From: Pseudomonas baetica
GTDB lineage: Bacteria; Pseudomonadota; Gammaproteobacteria; Pseudomonadales; Pseudomonadaceae
Length of the DNA stretch: 64,000 nt
Assembly (NCBI RefSeq): GCF_019733355.1
Contig: NZ_JAIHLQ010000013.1
Location: 62,001 to 126,000 of the forward strand
Reading direction: 5' to 3'
The notes beneath the pieces are model-generated. The model was not told the origin of the DNA. It ran no database searches and saw nothing but the letters and a program-made list of their open reading frames with translations. Shown here piece after piece: positions 55,005-64,000 of this stretch. The translations under genes were made by a program, and so were the position numbers. The number at the start of each line of letters is the position of its first letter. The stretch's first letter is position 1.

Positions 55005-55907
55005 TCACCCAATTGAAGGCTCGACCTTGCGCGTGAGCAGGTCGACAAACGCCTTGGCCATCGGTGATTTCTGATCCTTGCGCTGCACCAGCCACACCGC
55101 TGAAACCGCTTCAGGATCCAGCAGCGGCCGGTAGACCACGCCGTCGATGCGCATCCGCTGGTAGGACGCAGGCAATACCGAGACGCCCAACCCCGCCGCC
55201 ACCAGTCCGATGATGGTCATGGCCTCCCCGGCCTCTTGGGCAAAGTGCGGACTGAAGCCGGCGTCACGAGCCAGGCTGAGCAGTTGTGCGTAGAGACCGC
55301 TGCCATAGCTGCGCGGGAAGAACACGAAGGGTTCCAGCGCCAGCGCCGAGAGGAACAGGCCTTCCTCGCTGCCTTGGGCCAACGGATGCTTGGTACTGAG
55401 CACCGCCACCAGCGGTTCGCGCATCAACTCGACGACGCTCAACGAATCCGGCAACCCCAGCGGGCGCATGATGCCGACCTCGATCGACTCATCGACCAGC
55501 GCCTCAGCCACTTGGGTACTGCTCATCTCCCGCAGGTTCAGGTGCACCGCCGGGAAACGCTGGCGAAAGGAAAAGATCGCCTGGGGAATGGTCGAGTTGA
55601 ACGGGGCCGACGAGGTGAAACCAATCTTCAATTCCCCCAACTCCCCGAGTTGCGCACGCCGGGCAACGTCCGCCGCCTTATCGACCTGCGCCAGCACCAA
55701 CCGCGCCTCTTCCAGGAACAGCCGACCGGCCTCGCTCAACTCGACCCGACGATTGGTACGCTCGAAAAGTCGCGCGCCAACCTCTTGCTCCAGCGCCTGA
55801 ATCTGCTGGCTCAGCGGCGGTTGGGAGATGCCCAATGCCTGTGCGGCACGGCCGAAGTGCAGTTCTTCGGCGACGGCAATGAAGTAACGAAGGTGGCGCA
55901 GTTCCAT
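55005..55907 (-). CDS. LysR-family transcriptional regulator
   Basis: The 300-residue regulator starts at ATG 55907. The N-terminal winged helix-turn-helix has the family pattern (MELRHLRYFIAVAEELHFGR, ALGISQPPLSQQIQALE); the C-terminal periplasmic-binding-like domain (KIGFTSSAPFNSTIPQ) binds the inducer. The subclass resembles CatR/BenM-type regulators, so an aromatic or organic acid inducer is possible. It diverges from the MFS gene across an AT-rich 118-base region, the usual LysR-target layout, so it probably controls that transporter. From memory it matches PA5029. Confidence 0.92.
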   Translation of the reverse strand: MELRHLRYFIAVAEELHFGRAAQALGISQPPLSQQIQALEQEVGARLFERTNRRVELSEAGRLFLEEARLVLAQVDKAADVARRAQLGELGELKIGFTSSAPFNSTIPQAIFSFRQRFPAVHLNLREMSSTQVAEALVDESIEVGIMRPLGLPDSLSVVELMREPLVAVLSTKHPLAQGSEEGLFLSALALEPFVFFPRSYGSGLYAQLLSLARDAGFSPHFAQEAGEAMTIIGLVAAGLGVSVLPASYQRMRIDGVVYRPLLDPEAVSAVWLVQRKDQKSPMAKAFVDLLTRKVEPSIG

Positions 55908-56025
55908 GAAAACCCCATTAGGTCGTTAAAGCTATCAAACATGTCGAACAATATATTGGATAGAAACATTAGCCAGCTATATGATTTTTTCATTGCCTGC
56001 CTGGCCGTGCCCTTCGAGGTCTGAT

Positions 56026-57300
56026 GTGAAAACCGCCGCTGCCCCTCTTGCTCATGAAGTCCCGCCCACAGCGGCGGACGATGTCGTCGCCGAGCGGCAA
56101 GAGATCTACATCGAAAAAGGCACGCCGATGTTCATGCGTACGGTACTGGCGCTGTTCAGCGGTGGGTTTGCGACCTTTGCCCTGCTGTACTGCGTGCAGC
56201 CGATGATGCCGTTGCTGTCCCACGAATACGGGATCAACGCGGCGCAGAGCAGCCTGATTCTGTCAGTGGCCACGGGCATGCTCGCTATCGGCCTGCTGAT
56301 TACCGGGCCGATTTCCGATCGGGTCGGGCGTAAACCGGTGATGGTCACTGCACTGTTCGCGGCGGCGCTGTGCACCATCGCCAGTTCAATGATGCCGAGC
56401 TGGCACGGTGTGCTGATCATGCGCGCACTGATCGGGCTGTCGTTGAGCGGTCTGGCGGCGGTGGCGATGACCTATTTGAGCGAGGAAATTCACCCGCAGC
56501 ACATCGGCCTGGCGATGGGCTTGTACATTGGCGGCAACGCGATTGGCGGGATGAGCGGACGATTGATCACCGGGGTGCTGATCGACTTCGTCAGTTGGCA
56601 CACGGCGATGCTGGTGATTGGCGGTCTGGCGCTGATTGCGGCGGCGGTGTTCTGGAAAATCCTGCCGGAGTCGCGCAACTTCCGTTCGCGCTCGCTGCAC
56701 CCGCGCAGCCTGCTCGACGGCTTCACCATGCACTTTCGCGACGCCGGTTTGCCGTTGCTGTTCCTTGAAGCGTTCCTGCTGATGGGCGCGTTTGTCACCC
56801 TGTTCAACTACATCGGCTATCGCCTGCTGGCGGCGCCGTACAACCTCGATCAGGTGTTCGTGGGCCTGCTGTCGGTGGTGTACCTGTCGGGGATCTACAG
56901 CTCGGCGAAGATCGGTTCGCTGGCGGACCAACTGGGGCGGCGCAAAGTGTTGTGGGCGACGATTGCGCTGATGTTTGCAGGTTTGGCGCTGACGATGTTC
57001 ACCCCTGTGCCGCTGATCATCATCGGCATGCTGATCTTCACCTTTGGCTTCTTTGGGGCGCACTCGGTGGCGAGTAGCTGGATCGGGCGGCGGGCGACCA
57101 GAGCCAAAGGACAGGCGTCTTCGCTTTACCTGTTTAGCTATTACGCCGGATCAAGCATTGCCGGGACGGCGGGTGGGGTGTTCTGGCACTTGGGCGGGTG
57201 GAACGGGATTGGTTTGTTTATCGGCGCGCTGTTGCTGGTGGCGTTGTTGTTGGCGTTGAAGCTGGCGAAGTTGCCGCCGTTGGGCGGCGTCAAAGCCTGA
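56026..57300 (+). CDS. Major facilitator superfamily transporter
   Basis: The 424-residue permease starts at GTG 56026, with GAGG about eight bases upstream; a longer frame is open but has no good site. About 12 helices are expected after a 40-residue cytoplasmic N-terminus. The loop 2-3 signature is GPISDRVGRKPVM, and loop 8-9 reads GSLADQLGRRKVL. The sequence resembles YnfM-type drug-efflux-like MFS proteins (PA5030 by memory). The divergent LysR regulator suggests substrate-induced expression. The substrate is unknown. Confidence 0.88.
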   Translation: MKTAAAPLAHEVPPTAADDVVAERQEIYIEKGTPMFMRTVLALFSGGFATFALLYCVQPMMPLLSHEYGINAAQSSLILSVATGMLAIGLLITGPISDRVGRKPVMVTALFAAALCTIASSMMPSWHGVLIMRALIGLSLSGLAAVAMTYLSEEIHPQHIGLAMGLYIGGNAIGGMSGRLITGVLIDFVSWHTAMLVIGGLALIAAAVFWKILPESRNFRSRSLHPRSLLDGFTMHFRDAGLPLLFLEAFLLMGAFVTLFNYIGYRLLAAPYNLDQVFVGLLSVVYLSGIYSSAKIGSLADQLGRRKVLWATIALMFAGLALTMFTPVPLIIIGMLIFTFGFFGAHSVASSWIGRRATRAKGQASSLYLFSYYAGSSIAGTAGGVFWHLGGWNGIGLFIGALLLVALLLALKLAKLPPLGGVKA

Positions 57301-57310
57301 CAAAAATCCC

Positions 57311-57340
57311 CTGTGGGAGGGGGCTTGCTCCCTCCCACAG
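57311..57340. repeat. Compact REP-type hairpin
   Basis: CTGTGGGAGG and CCTCCCACAG arms with GGGCTTGCTC between them: a single REP-like palindrome ten bases after the MFS stop. Confidence 0.8.
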
Positions 57341-57374
57341 TTGATCTGTTTTCGGCTCCGGATCGTGGAAACAA

Positions 57375-57402
57375 AAACGCCCGGCATTTGCCGGGCGTTT
57401 TG
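57375..57402. terminator. Bidirectional terminator between the MFS gene and hemE
   Basis: AAAACGCCCGGC and GCCGGGCGTTTT arms with a four-base loop, giving A and T runs on both sides. It serves the convergent MFS and hemE genes. Confidence 0.9.
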
Positions 57403-57430
57403 CTTTGCTGAACTTAGAGCTGGGCGTCGA

Positions 57431-58498
57431 TCACTCGTGATACTGCGCCGACAACTCATGCACGGCGCGCAGGAAGGCGCCCGCGTGTTCCGGATCAACC
57501 TCAGGCGTGATGCCGTGGCCGAGGTTGAACACGTGGCCGCTGCCCTTGCCGTAGCTGGCCAGAATGCGCCCGACTTCGGTGCGGATCGCTTCCGGTTTTG
57601 CATAAAGCACGGTCGGGTCCATGTTGCCTTGCAGCGCAACTTTGTCGCCGACGCGGTCGCGGGCGTTACCGATGTCGCAGGTCCAGTCCAGGCCCAGTGC
57701 ATCGGCGCCTGCTTCGGCGATGCTTTCCAGCCACAGACCGCCGTTTTTGGTGAAGAGGATCACCGGTACTTTGCGCCCGTCGTGCTCGCGGATCAGGCCG
57801 CTGACGATTTTCTTCATGTAGGCCAGCGAGAACTCCTGATACGCCGCCGCCGACAGGTTGCCGCCCCAGGTATCGAAGATCTGCACCGCTTGCGCGCCGG
57901 CCATGATCTGGCCGTTGAGGTACGAAGTCACCGACTGCGCGAGTTTATCCAGCAGCAGGTGCATGGCTTGCGGGTTGTCGTAGAGCATCGCTTTGGTCTT
58001 GCGGAAGTCTTTCGACGAGCCGCCTTCGACCATGTAAGTGGCCAGGGTCCAGGGGCTGCCGGAAAAACCGATCAACGGCACGCGGCCATTGAGTTCGCGG
58101 CGGATGGTGCTGACCGCGTCCATCACGTAGCCAAGGTCTTTGTGCGGATCAGGGATCGGCAGAGCTTCGATGTCGGCGAGAGTGCTGACGACTTTCTTGA
58201 AGCGCGGGCCTTCACCGGTCTCGAAGTACAGGCCTTGGCCCATCGCGTCGGGAATGGTGAGGATGTCGGAAAACAGGATCGCCGCGTCCAGTTGTGGGTA
58301 GCGGTCGAGCGGTTGCATCGTGACTTCGCAGGCGAATTCCGGATTCATGCACAGGCTCATGAAGTCACCGGCGTGGGCACGGCTAGCGCGGTATTCCGGC
58401 AGGTAGCGACCGGCCTGACGCATCATCCACACCGGGGTGACGTCAACGGGTTGCTTGAGCAGGGCGCGGAGGAAACGGTCGTTCTTCAGGGCAGTCAT
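57431..58498 (-). CDS. hemE: Uroporphyrinogen decarboxylase
   Basis: The 355-residue enzyme removes four acetate carboxyls from uroporphyrinogen III to give coproporphyrinogen III in heme synthesis. The N-terminus [17 protein letters not shown] is the family signature with the invariant Arg residues; [14 protein letters not shown] holds the catalytic Asp, and [13 protein letters not shown] the second signature. It starts at ATG 58498 and is transcribed alone, downstream of gltBD on the same strand but separated from it by a REPIN. Confidence 0.97.
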   Translation of the reverse strand: MTALKNDRFLRALLKQPVDVTPVWMMRQAGRYLPEYRASRAHAGDFMSLCMNPEFACEVTMQPLDRYPQLDAAILFSDILTIPDAMGQGLYFETGEGPRFKKVVSTLADIEALPIPDPHKDLGYVMDAVSTIRRELNGRVPLIGFSGSPWTLATYMVEGGSSKDFRKTKAMLYDNPQAMHLLLDKLAQSVTSYLNGQIMAGAQAVQIFDTWGGNLSAAAYQEFSLAYMKKIVSGLIREHDGRKVPVILFTKNGGLWLESIAEAGADALGLDWTCDIGNARDRVGDKVALQGNMDPTVLYAKPEAIRTEVGRILASYGKGSGHVFNLGHGITPEVDPEHAGAFLRAVHELSAQYHE

Positions 58499-58631
58499 GT
58501 CGGCATCCGGAAAAAAAGTGCGGGCATTTTCTCAGAGCGCGACGCAAAAGGCACGGATGCAGGTCAGCCTTTTGTCTATCGGGTCAATTTGTCGCGCTGA
58601 TTACAGCGATTTCAGCAACACCCTGAAACCA

Positions 58632-58736
58632 ATGTGGGAGCGGCGGTGCGACGATTCGACTTGCTCGCGAAAGCGGCGTGTCAGTCAATACATCGGATGA
58701 CTGATACAAAGCATTCGCGAGCATGCCCGCTCCCAC
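58632..58736. repeat. REPIN between gltD and hemE
   Basis: Inverted REPs of the GTGGGAGCGG / CCGCTCCCAC family. The left copy carries an extra GTGCGACGATTCGACTTGCT-type insertion, a variant of the standard element. It fills most of the 268-base gap, which otherwise shows no gene. Confidence 0.8.
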
Positions 58737-58766
58737 AATTTGATCGCATTTCAGGTTGAAAAGTGA

Positions 58767-60218
<1,452 letters not shown>

Positions 60219-63200
60219 TCACTGCGGGTTGGCACGAGTGCTGGAAAGCAACGATTTCAGGTTGGCAGCCTTAGGCTTGACCAGCCAGAAACGGCGCAAG
60301 TAGTCATCGAGGTTCTCGGCGAGTTCACGACCCCACTCGCTGTCGGTTTCGGCGACGTACTCGTTCAGCACGTTTTGCAGATGGCTGCGATAAGCCTCCA
60401 TCGCCTCGCCGCTGATCCGCTGGATTTCCACCAGTTCGTGATTGACCCGGTCAACGAAAGAGTTGTCCTGATCAAGCACGTAGGCGAAACCACCGGTCAT
60501 GCCAGAACCGAAGTTGTAACCGGTTTTGCCCAAGACGCAGACGAAACCACCGGTCATGTACTCGCAACAGTGATCGCCAGTGCCTTCCACAACTGTGTGA
60601 GCACCGGAGTTACGCACGGCGAAACGCTCGCCTGCGGTGCCGGCGGCGAACAGCTTGCCGCCCGTGGCGCCGTACAAGCAGGTGTTGCCGATGATGGCGC
60701 TTTCCTGAGTCTTATAAACGCTGCCCTTCGGCGGCACGATGGTCAGTTTGCCACCGGTCATGCCTTTGCCGACGTAGTCGTTGGCATCGCCTTGCAGGTA
60801 CATGTTCAGACCGCCGGCGTTCCACACGCCAAAGCTCTGACCGGCCGTCCCCTTGAAGCGGAAGGTGATCGGCGCCTTGGCCATGCCTTGGTTGCCGTGC
60901 TTGCGAGCGATTTCGCCGGAGATCCGCGCGCCGATCGAACGGTCGCAGTTGCAGATGTCCAGGTCGAACTCGGCGCCACTCATGTCGTTGATCGCCGATG
61001 TCGCCATCTCGACCATTTTCTCGGCCAGCAGACCTTGGTCGAACGGCGGGTTGCGCTCAACGCCACAGAACTGAGGCTTGTCCGCCGGGATGTGATCGCT
61101 GCCCAGCAGCGGGGTCAGATCCAGGTGGTTTTGCTTGGCGGTCTGGCCTTCGAGGATTTCCAGCAGATCGGTGCGGCCGATCAGCTCTTCGAGGGAACGC
61201 ACGCCGAGCTTGGCCAGCCACTCACGGGTTTCTTCGGCGACGTAGGTGAAGAAATTCACCACCATGTCGACGGTGCCGATGTAGTGATCCTTGCGCAGCT
61301 TCTCGTTCTGAGTCGCAACGCCAGTGGCGCAGTTGTTCAGGTGGCAGATACGCAGGTATTTGCAGCCCAGCGCGATCATTGGCGCGGTACCGAAGCCGAA
61401 GCTTTCGGCGCCGAGGATCGCTGCCTTGATCACGTCGAGGCCGGTTTTCAGGCCACCGTCGGTCTGCACCCGGACTTTGCCGCGCAGGTCGTTGCCGCGC
61501 AGGGTCTGGTGGGTTTCGGCGAGGCCGAGTTCCCACGGTGCGCCAGCGTATTTGATCGAGGTCAGCGGCGAAGCACCGGTGCCACCGTCGTAGCCGGAGA
61601 TGGTGATCAAGTCCGCGTAGGCCTTGGCCACACCGGCAGCGATGGTGCCAACGCCCGCTTCGGCGACGAGTTTCACCGAAACCAGCGCCTTCGGGTTGAC
61701 CTGCTTGAGGTCAAAAATCAGCTGCGACAAGTCTTCGATCGAATAAATGTCGTGGTGCGGCGGTGGCGAAATCAGCGTTACGCCCGGCACTGCATAACGC
61801 AGCTTGGCGATCAGCCCGTTCACTTTACCGCCCGGCAGTTGCCCGCCCTCGCCTGGCTTGGCGCCTTGGGCGACCTTGATCTGCAGCACTTCGGCGTTGA
61901 CCAGGTATTCCGGAGTCACACCGAAACGGCCCGTCGCGACCTGCTTGATTTTCGAACTCTTGATGGTGCCGTAACGCGCCGGATCTTCACCACCTTCGCC
62001 GGAGTTGGAACGCGCACCGAGGCGGTTCATGGCTTCGGCCAAGGCTTCGTGAGCTTCCGGCGACAGGGCGCCCAGCGAGATGCCGGCGGAGTCGAAGCGC
62101 TTGAGCACCGATTCCAGCGGTTCGATTTCACTGATGTCCAGCGGCGTGTCGAGGGTCTTGACCTTGAACAGGTCACGAATCATCGACACCGGGCGGTTAT
62201 CCACCAGCGAGGTGTATTCCTTGAACTTGGCGTAGTCGCCCTGCTGCACGGCGGCTTGCAGGGTGTTGACCACGTCCGGGTTGTAGGCGTGGTATTCGCC
62301 ACCGTGGACGAACTTCAGCAGACCGCCCTGCTGGATCGGCTTGCGCGGGCTCCAGGCTTCGGTGGCCAGTGCTTTTTGCTCGGCTTCGATGTCGACGAAA
62401 CGTGCGCCCTTGATGCGGCTCGGCACGCCACGGAAGCTCAGCTCGCACACTTCTTCGGCCAGACCGATGGCTTCGAACAACTGCGCACCGCGGTACGAAG
62501 CGATGGTCGAGATGCCCATCTTCGACAGGATCTTGAGCAGACCTTTGGTGATGCCTTTGCGGTAGTTCTTGAACACCTCGTAGAGGTCGCCCAGCACTTC
62601 ACCGGTACGGATCAGGTCGCCCAGCACTTCGTAAGCCAGGAACGGATAGACCGCCGAGGCGCCGAAACCGATCAGCACCGCGAAGTGGTGCGGATCGCGT
62701 GCGGTCGCGGTTTCAACGAGGATGTTGGAGTCGCAGCGCAGGCCTTTTTCGGTCAGGCGGTGATGTACCGCACCGGTGGCCAGCGAGGCGTGAATCGGCA
62801 GCTTGCCCGGCGCGATATGGCGGTCGCTCAGGACGATCTGGGTACGACCGGCGCGCGCGGCTTCTTCAGCCTGATCGGCCACGTTGCGGATGGCCGCTTC
62901 GAGGCCGACGCTTTCGTCGTAGTTGAGGTCGATGATCTGCCGCTCGAAGCCCGGGCGGTCGAGGTTCATCAGCGAGCGCCACTTGGCCGGGGAAATCACC
63001 GGTGAGCTGAGGATCACGCGCGAGGCGTGTTCCGGCGATTCCTGGAAGATGTTGCGCTCGGCACCGAGGCAGATTTCCAGCGACATCACGATCGCTTCAC
63101 GCAGCGGGTCGATCGGCGGGTTGGTGACCTGCGCGAACTGCTGGCGGAAATAGTCGTATGGCGTGCGCACGCGCTGCGACAGCACGGCCATCGGCGTGTC

Positions 63201-64000
63201 ATCGCCCATCGAACCCACGGCTTCGTAGCCTTGCTCGCCAAGCGGACGCAGGACCTGATCGCGCTCCTCGAACGTGACCTGATACATCTTCATGTATTGC
63301 TTGAGCTGATCGACGTCGTAGAAAGCCGAACCGTGATCGTTGTCTTCCATGGTCGCCTGAATGCGCAGGGCATTCTTGCGCAGCCATTGCTTGTACGGAT
63401 GACGGGATTTCAAGCGGTTGTCGATCGCATCGGTGTCGAGGATCTGCCCGGTTTCGGTGTCCACGGCGAGGATCTGGCCCGGGCCTACGCGGCCCTTGGC
63501 GATCACGTCTTCTGGCTGGTAGTTCCAGACGCCGATTTCCGAGGCAACGGTGATGAAACCGTTGGTGGTGGTGACCCAGCGCGCCGGGCGCAGACCGTTA
63601 CGGTCGAGCAGGCACACCGCGTAGCGACCGTCGGTCATGACCACGCCGGCCGGGCCGTCCCACGGTTCCATGTGCATCGAGTTGTACTCGTAGAACGCAC
63701 GCAGATCCGGGTCCATGGTTTCGACGTTCTGCCACGCAGGCGGAATGATCATCCGCACGCCACGGAACAGGTCGATGCCGCCGGTGACCATCAGTTCGAG
63801 CATGTTGTCCATGCTCGAGGAGTCGGAACCGACACGGTTGACCAGCGGGCCGAGTTCTTCCAGATCCATCAGATCGTTGGTGAACTTGGTCCGACGGGCT
63901 TGGGCCCAGTTGCGGTTACCGGTGATGGTGTTGATCTCGCCGTTGTGGGCGAGGAAGCGGAATGGCTGGGCCAGCGGCCATTTCGGCAGGGTGTTGGTGG
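60219..64000 (-). CDS. gltB: Glutamate synthase [NADPH] large subunit, partial (N-terminus outside window)
   Basis: The gene enters from the right edge on the minus strand; 1259 residues are visible of roughly 1480. It contains the end of the N-terminal amidotransferase domain ([29 protein letters not shown]), the central domain, the FMN/2-oxoglutarate barrel with the 3Fe-4S cysteines ([13 protein letters not shown]), the GLU_synthase segment [11 protein letters not shown] and the C-terminal GXGXG helix domain ([16 protein letters not shown]). The first Met seen at 63869 is internal; the frame stays open to the window edge. The identification is certain. Confidence 0.97.
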   Translation of the reverse strand, partial: TNTLPKWPLAQPFRFLAHNGEINTITGNRNWAQARRTKFTNDLMDLEELGPLVNRVGSDSSSMDNMLELMVTGGIDLFRGVRMIIPPAWQNVETMDPDLRAFYEYNSMHMEPWDGPAGVVMTDGRYAVCLLDRNGLRPARWVTTTNGFITVASEIGVWNYQPEDVIAKGRVGPGQILAVDTETGQILDTDAIDNRLKSRHPYKQWLRKNALRIQATMEDNDHGSAFYDVDQLKQYMKMYQVTFEERDQVLRPLGEQGYEAVGSMGDDTPMAVLSQRVRTPYDYFRQQFAQVTNPPIDPLREAIVMSLEICLGAERNIFQESPEHASRVILSSPVISPAKWRSLMNLDRPGFERQIIDLNYDESVGLEAAIRNVADQAEEAARAGRTQIVLSDRHIAPGKLPIHASLATGAVHHRLTEKGLRCDSNILVETATARDPHHFAVLIGFGASAVYPFLAYEVLGDLIRTGEVLGDLYEVFKNYRKGITKGLLKILSKMGISTIASYRGAQLFEAIGLAEEVCELSFRGVPSRIKGARFVDIEAEQKALATEAWSPRKPIQQGGLLKFVHGGEYHAYNPDVVNTLQAAVQQGDYAKFKEYTSLVDNRPVSMIRDLFKVKTLDTPLDISEIEPLESVLKRFDSAGISLGALSPEAHEALAEAMNRLGARSNSGEGGEDPARYGTIKSSKIKQVATGRFGVTPEYLVNAEVLQIKVAQGAKPGEGGQLPGGKVNGLIAKLRYAVPGVTLISPPPHHDIYSIEDLSQLIFDLKQVNPKALVSVKLVAEAGVGTIAAGVAKAYADLITISGYDGGTGASPLTSIKYAGAPWELGLAETHQTLRGNDLRGKVRVQTDGGLKTGLDVIKAAILGAESFGFGTAPMIALGCKYLRICHLNNCATGVATQNEKLRKDHYIGTVDMVVNFFTYVAEETREWLAKLGVRSLEELIGRTDLLEILEGQTAKQNHLDLTPLLGSDHIPADKPQFCGVERNPPFDQGLLAEKMVEMATSAINDMSGAEFDLDICNCDRSIGARISGEIARKHGNQGMAKAPITFRFKGTAGQSFGVWNAGGLNMYLQGDANDYVGKGMTGGKLTIVPPKGSVYKTQESAIIGNTCLYGATGGKLFAAGTAGERFAVRNSGAHTVVEGTGDHCCEYMTGGFVCVLGKTGYNFGSGMTGGFAYVLDQDNSFVDRVNHELVEIQRISGEAMEAYRSHLQNVLNEYVAETDSEWGRELAENLDDYLRRFWLVKPKAANLKSLLSSTRANPQ

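Noticed and set aside
60375..63005. An 876-codon frame antisense to gltB
   Set aside because: It is the shadow of glutamate synthase; composition rich in Val/Gly/His/Arg is typical of such shadows.

Overview
The window is a GC-rich gamma-proteobacterial chromosome segment from a Pseudomonas, most likely of the P. fluorescens group. The evidence is the gene content (aceEF next to a DipA-type phosphodiesterase and msrA; hemE next to gltDB), A. vinelandii/Pseudomonas-type proteins, and many REP/REPIN palindromes of the kind known from P. fluorescens. No tRNA, rRNA, CRISPR array or intact insertion sequence was seen.

The core backbone, as I recall the order in P. aeruginosa PAO1, is aceE-aceF-dipA-msrA-rlmJ, an acyl-CoA dehydrogenase, a K+/H+ antiporter, mscK, selO, a ParA ATPase, a LysR/MFS pair, hemE and gltD-gltB. 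Accessory blocks interrupt it: a PhoD-like phosphatase (4.0-5.4 kb); a type VI secretion remnant with VgrG, a DUF4123 adaptor and a Tai4-like immunity protein (10.2-14.0 kb); the proline genes putP/putA with a GTTGCA operator array (14.3-20.2 kb); two chemoreceptors around a zapA/TIGR02449 pair plus an unknown protein (22.4-27.7 kb); and a large aryl polyene (APE) pigment operon (36.4-53.3 kb).

The APE operon is the centrepiece: about 19 tightly coupled genes, mostly joined by ATGA-type overlaps. It encodes two acyl carrier proteins, a ketosynthase with its chain-length-factor partner, a second ketosynthase, a ketoreductase, two dehydratase domains (one fused to an AMP ligase), an aromatic amino-acid ammonia-lyase, a thioesterase, a methyltransferase and a flavin halogenase-like enzyme. 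A glycosyltransferase, two acyltransferases, a LolA-like carrier, an MMPL exporter and a DUF3261 lipoprotein would assemble and move the product to the envelope. Two lesions stand out. The last ketosynthase gene has an in-frame TGA, and a REPIN sits in frame at the start of the lipoprotein gene. The cluster may therefore be decaying, or the sequence may contain an error.

Downstream of the operon are two small secreted paralogues with a frameshifted third copy between them, and an antitoxin gene whose toxin partner survives only as its C-terminal end. The right edge carries LysR/MFS, hemE and the glutamate synthase genes; gltB runs off the window, as aceE does on the left.
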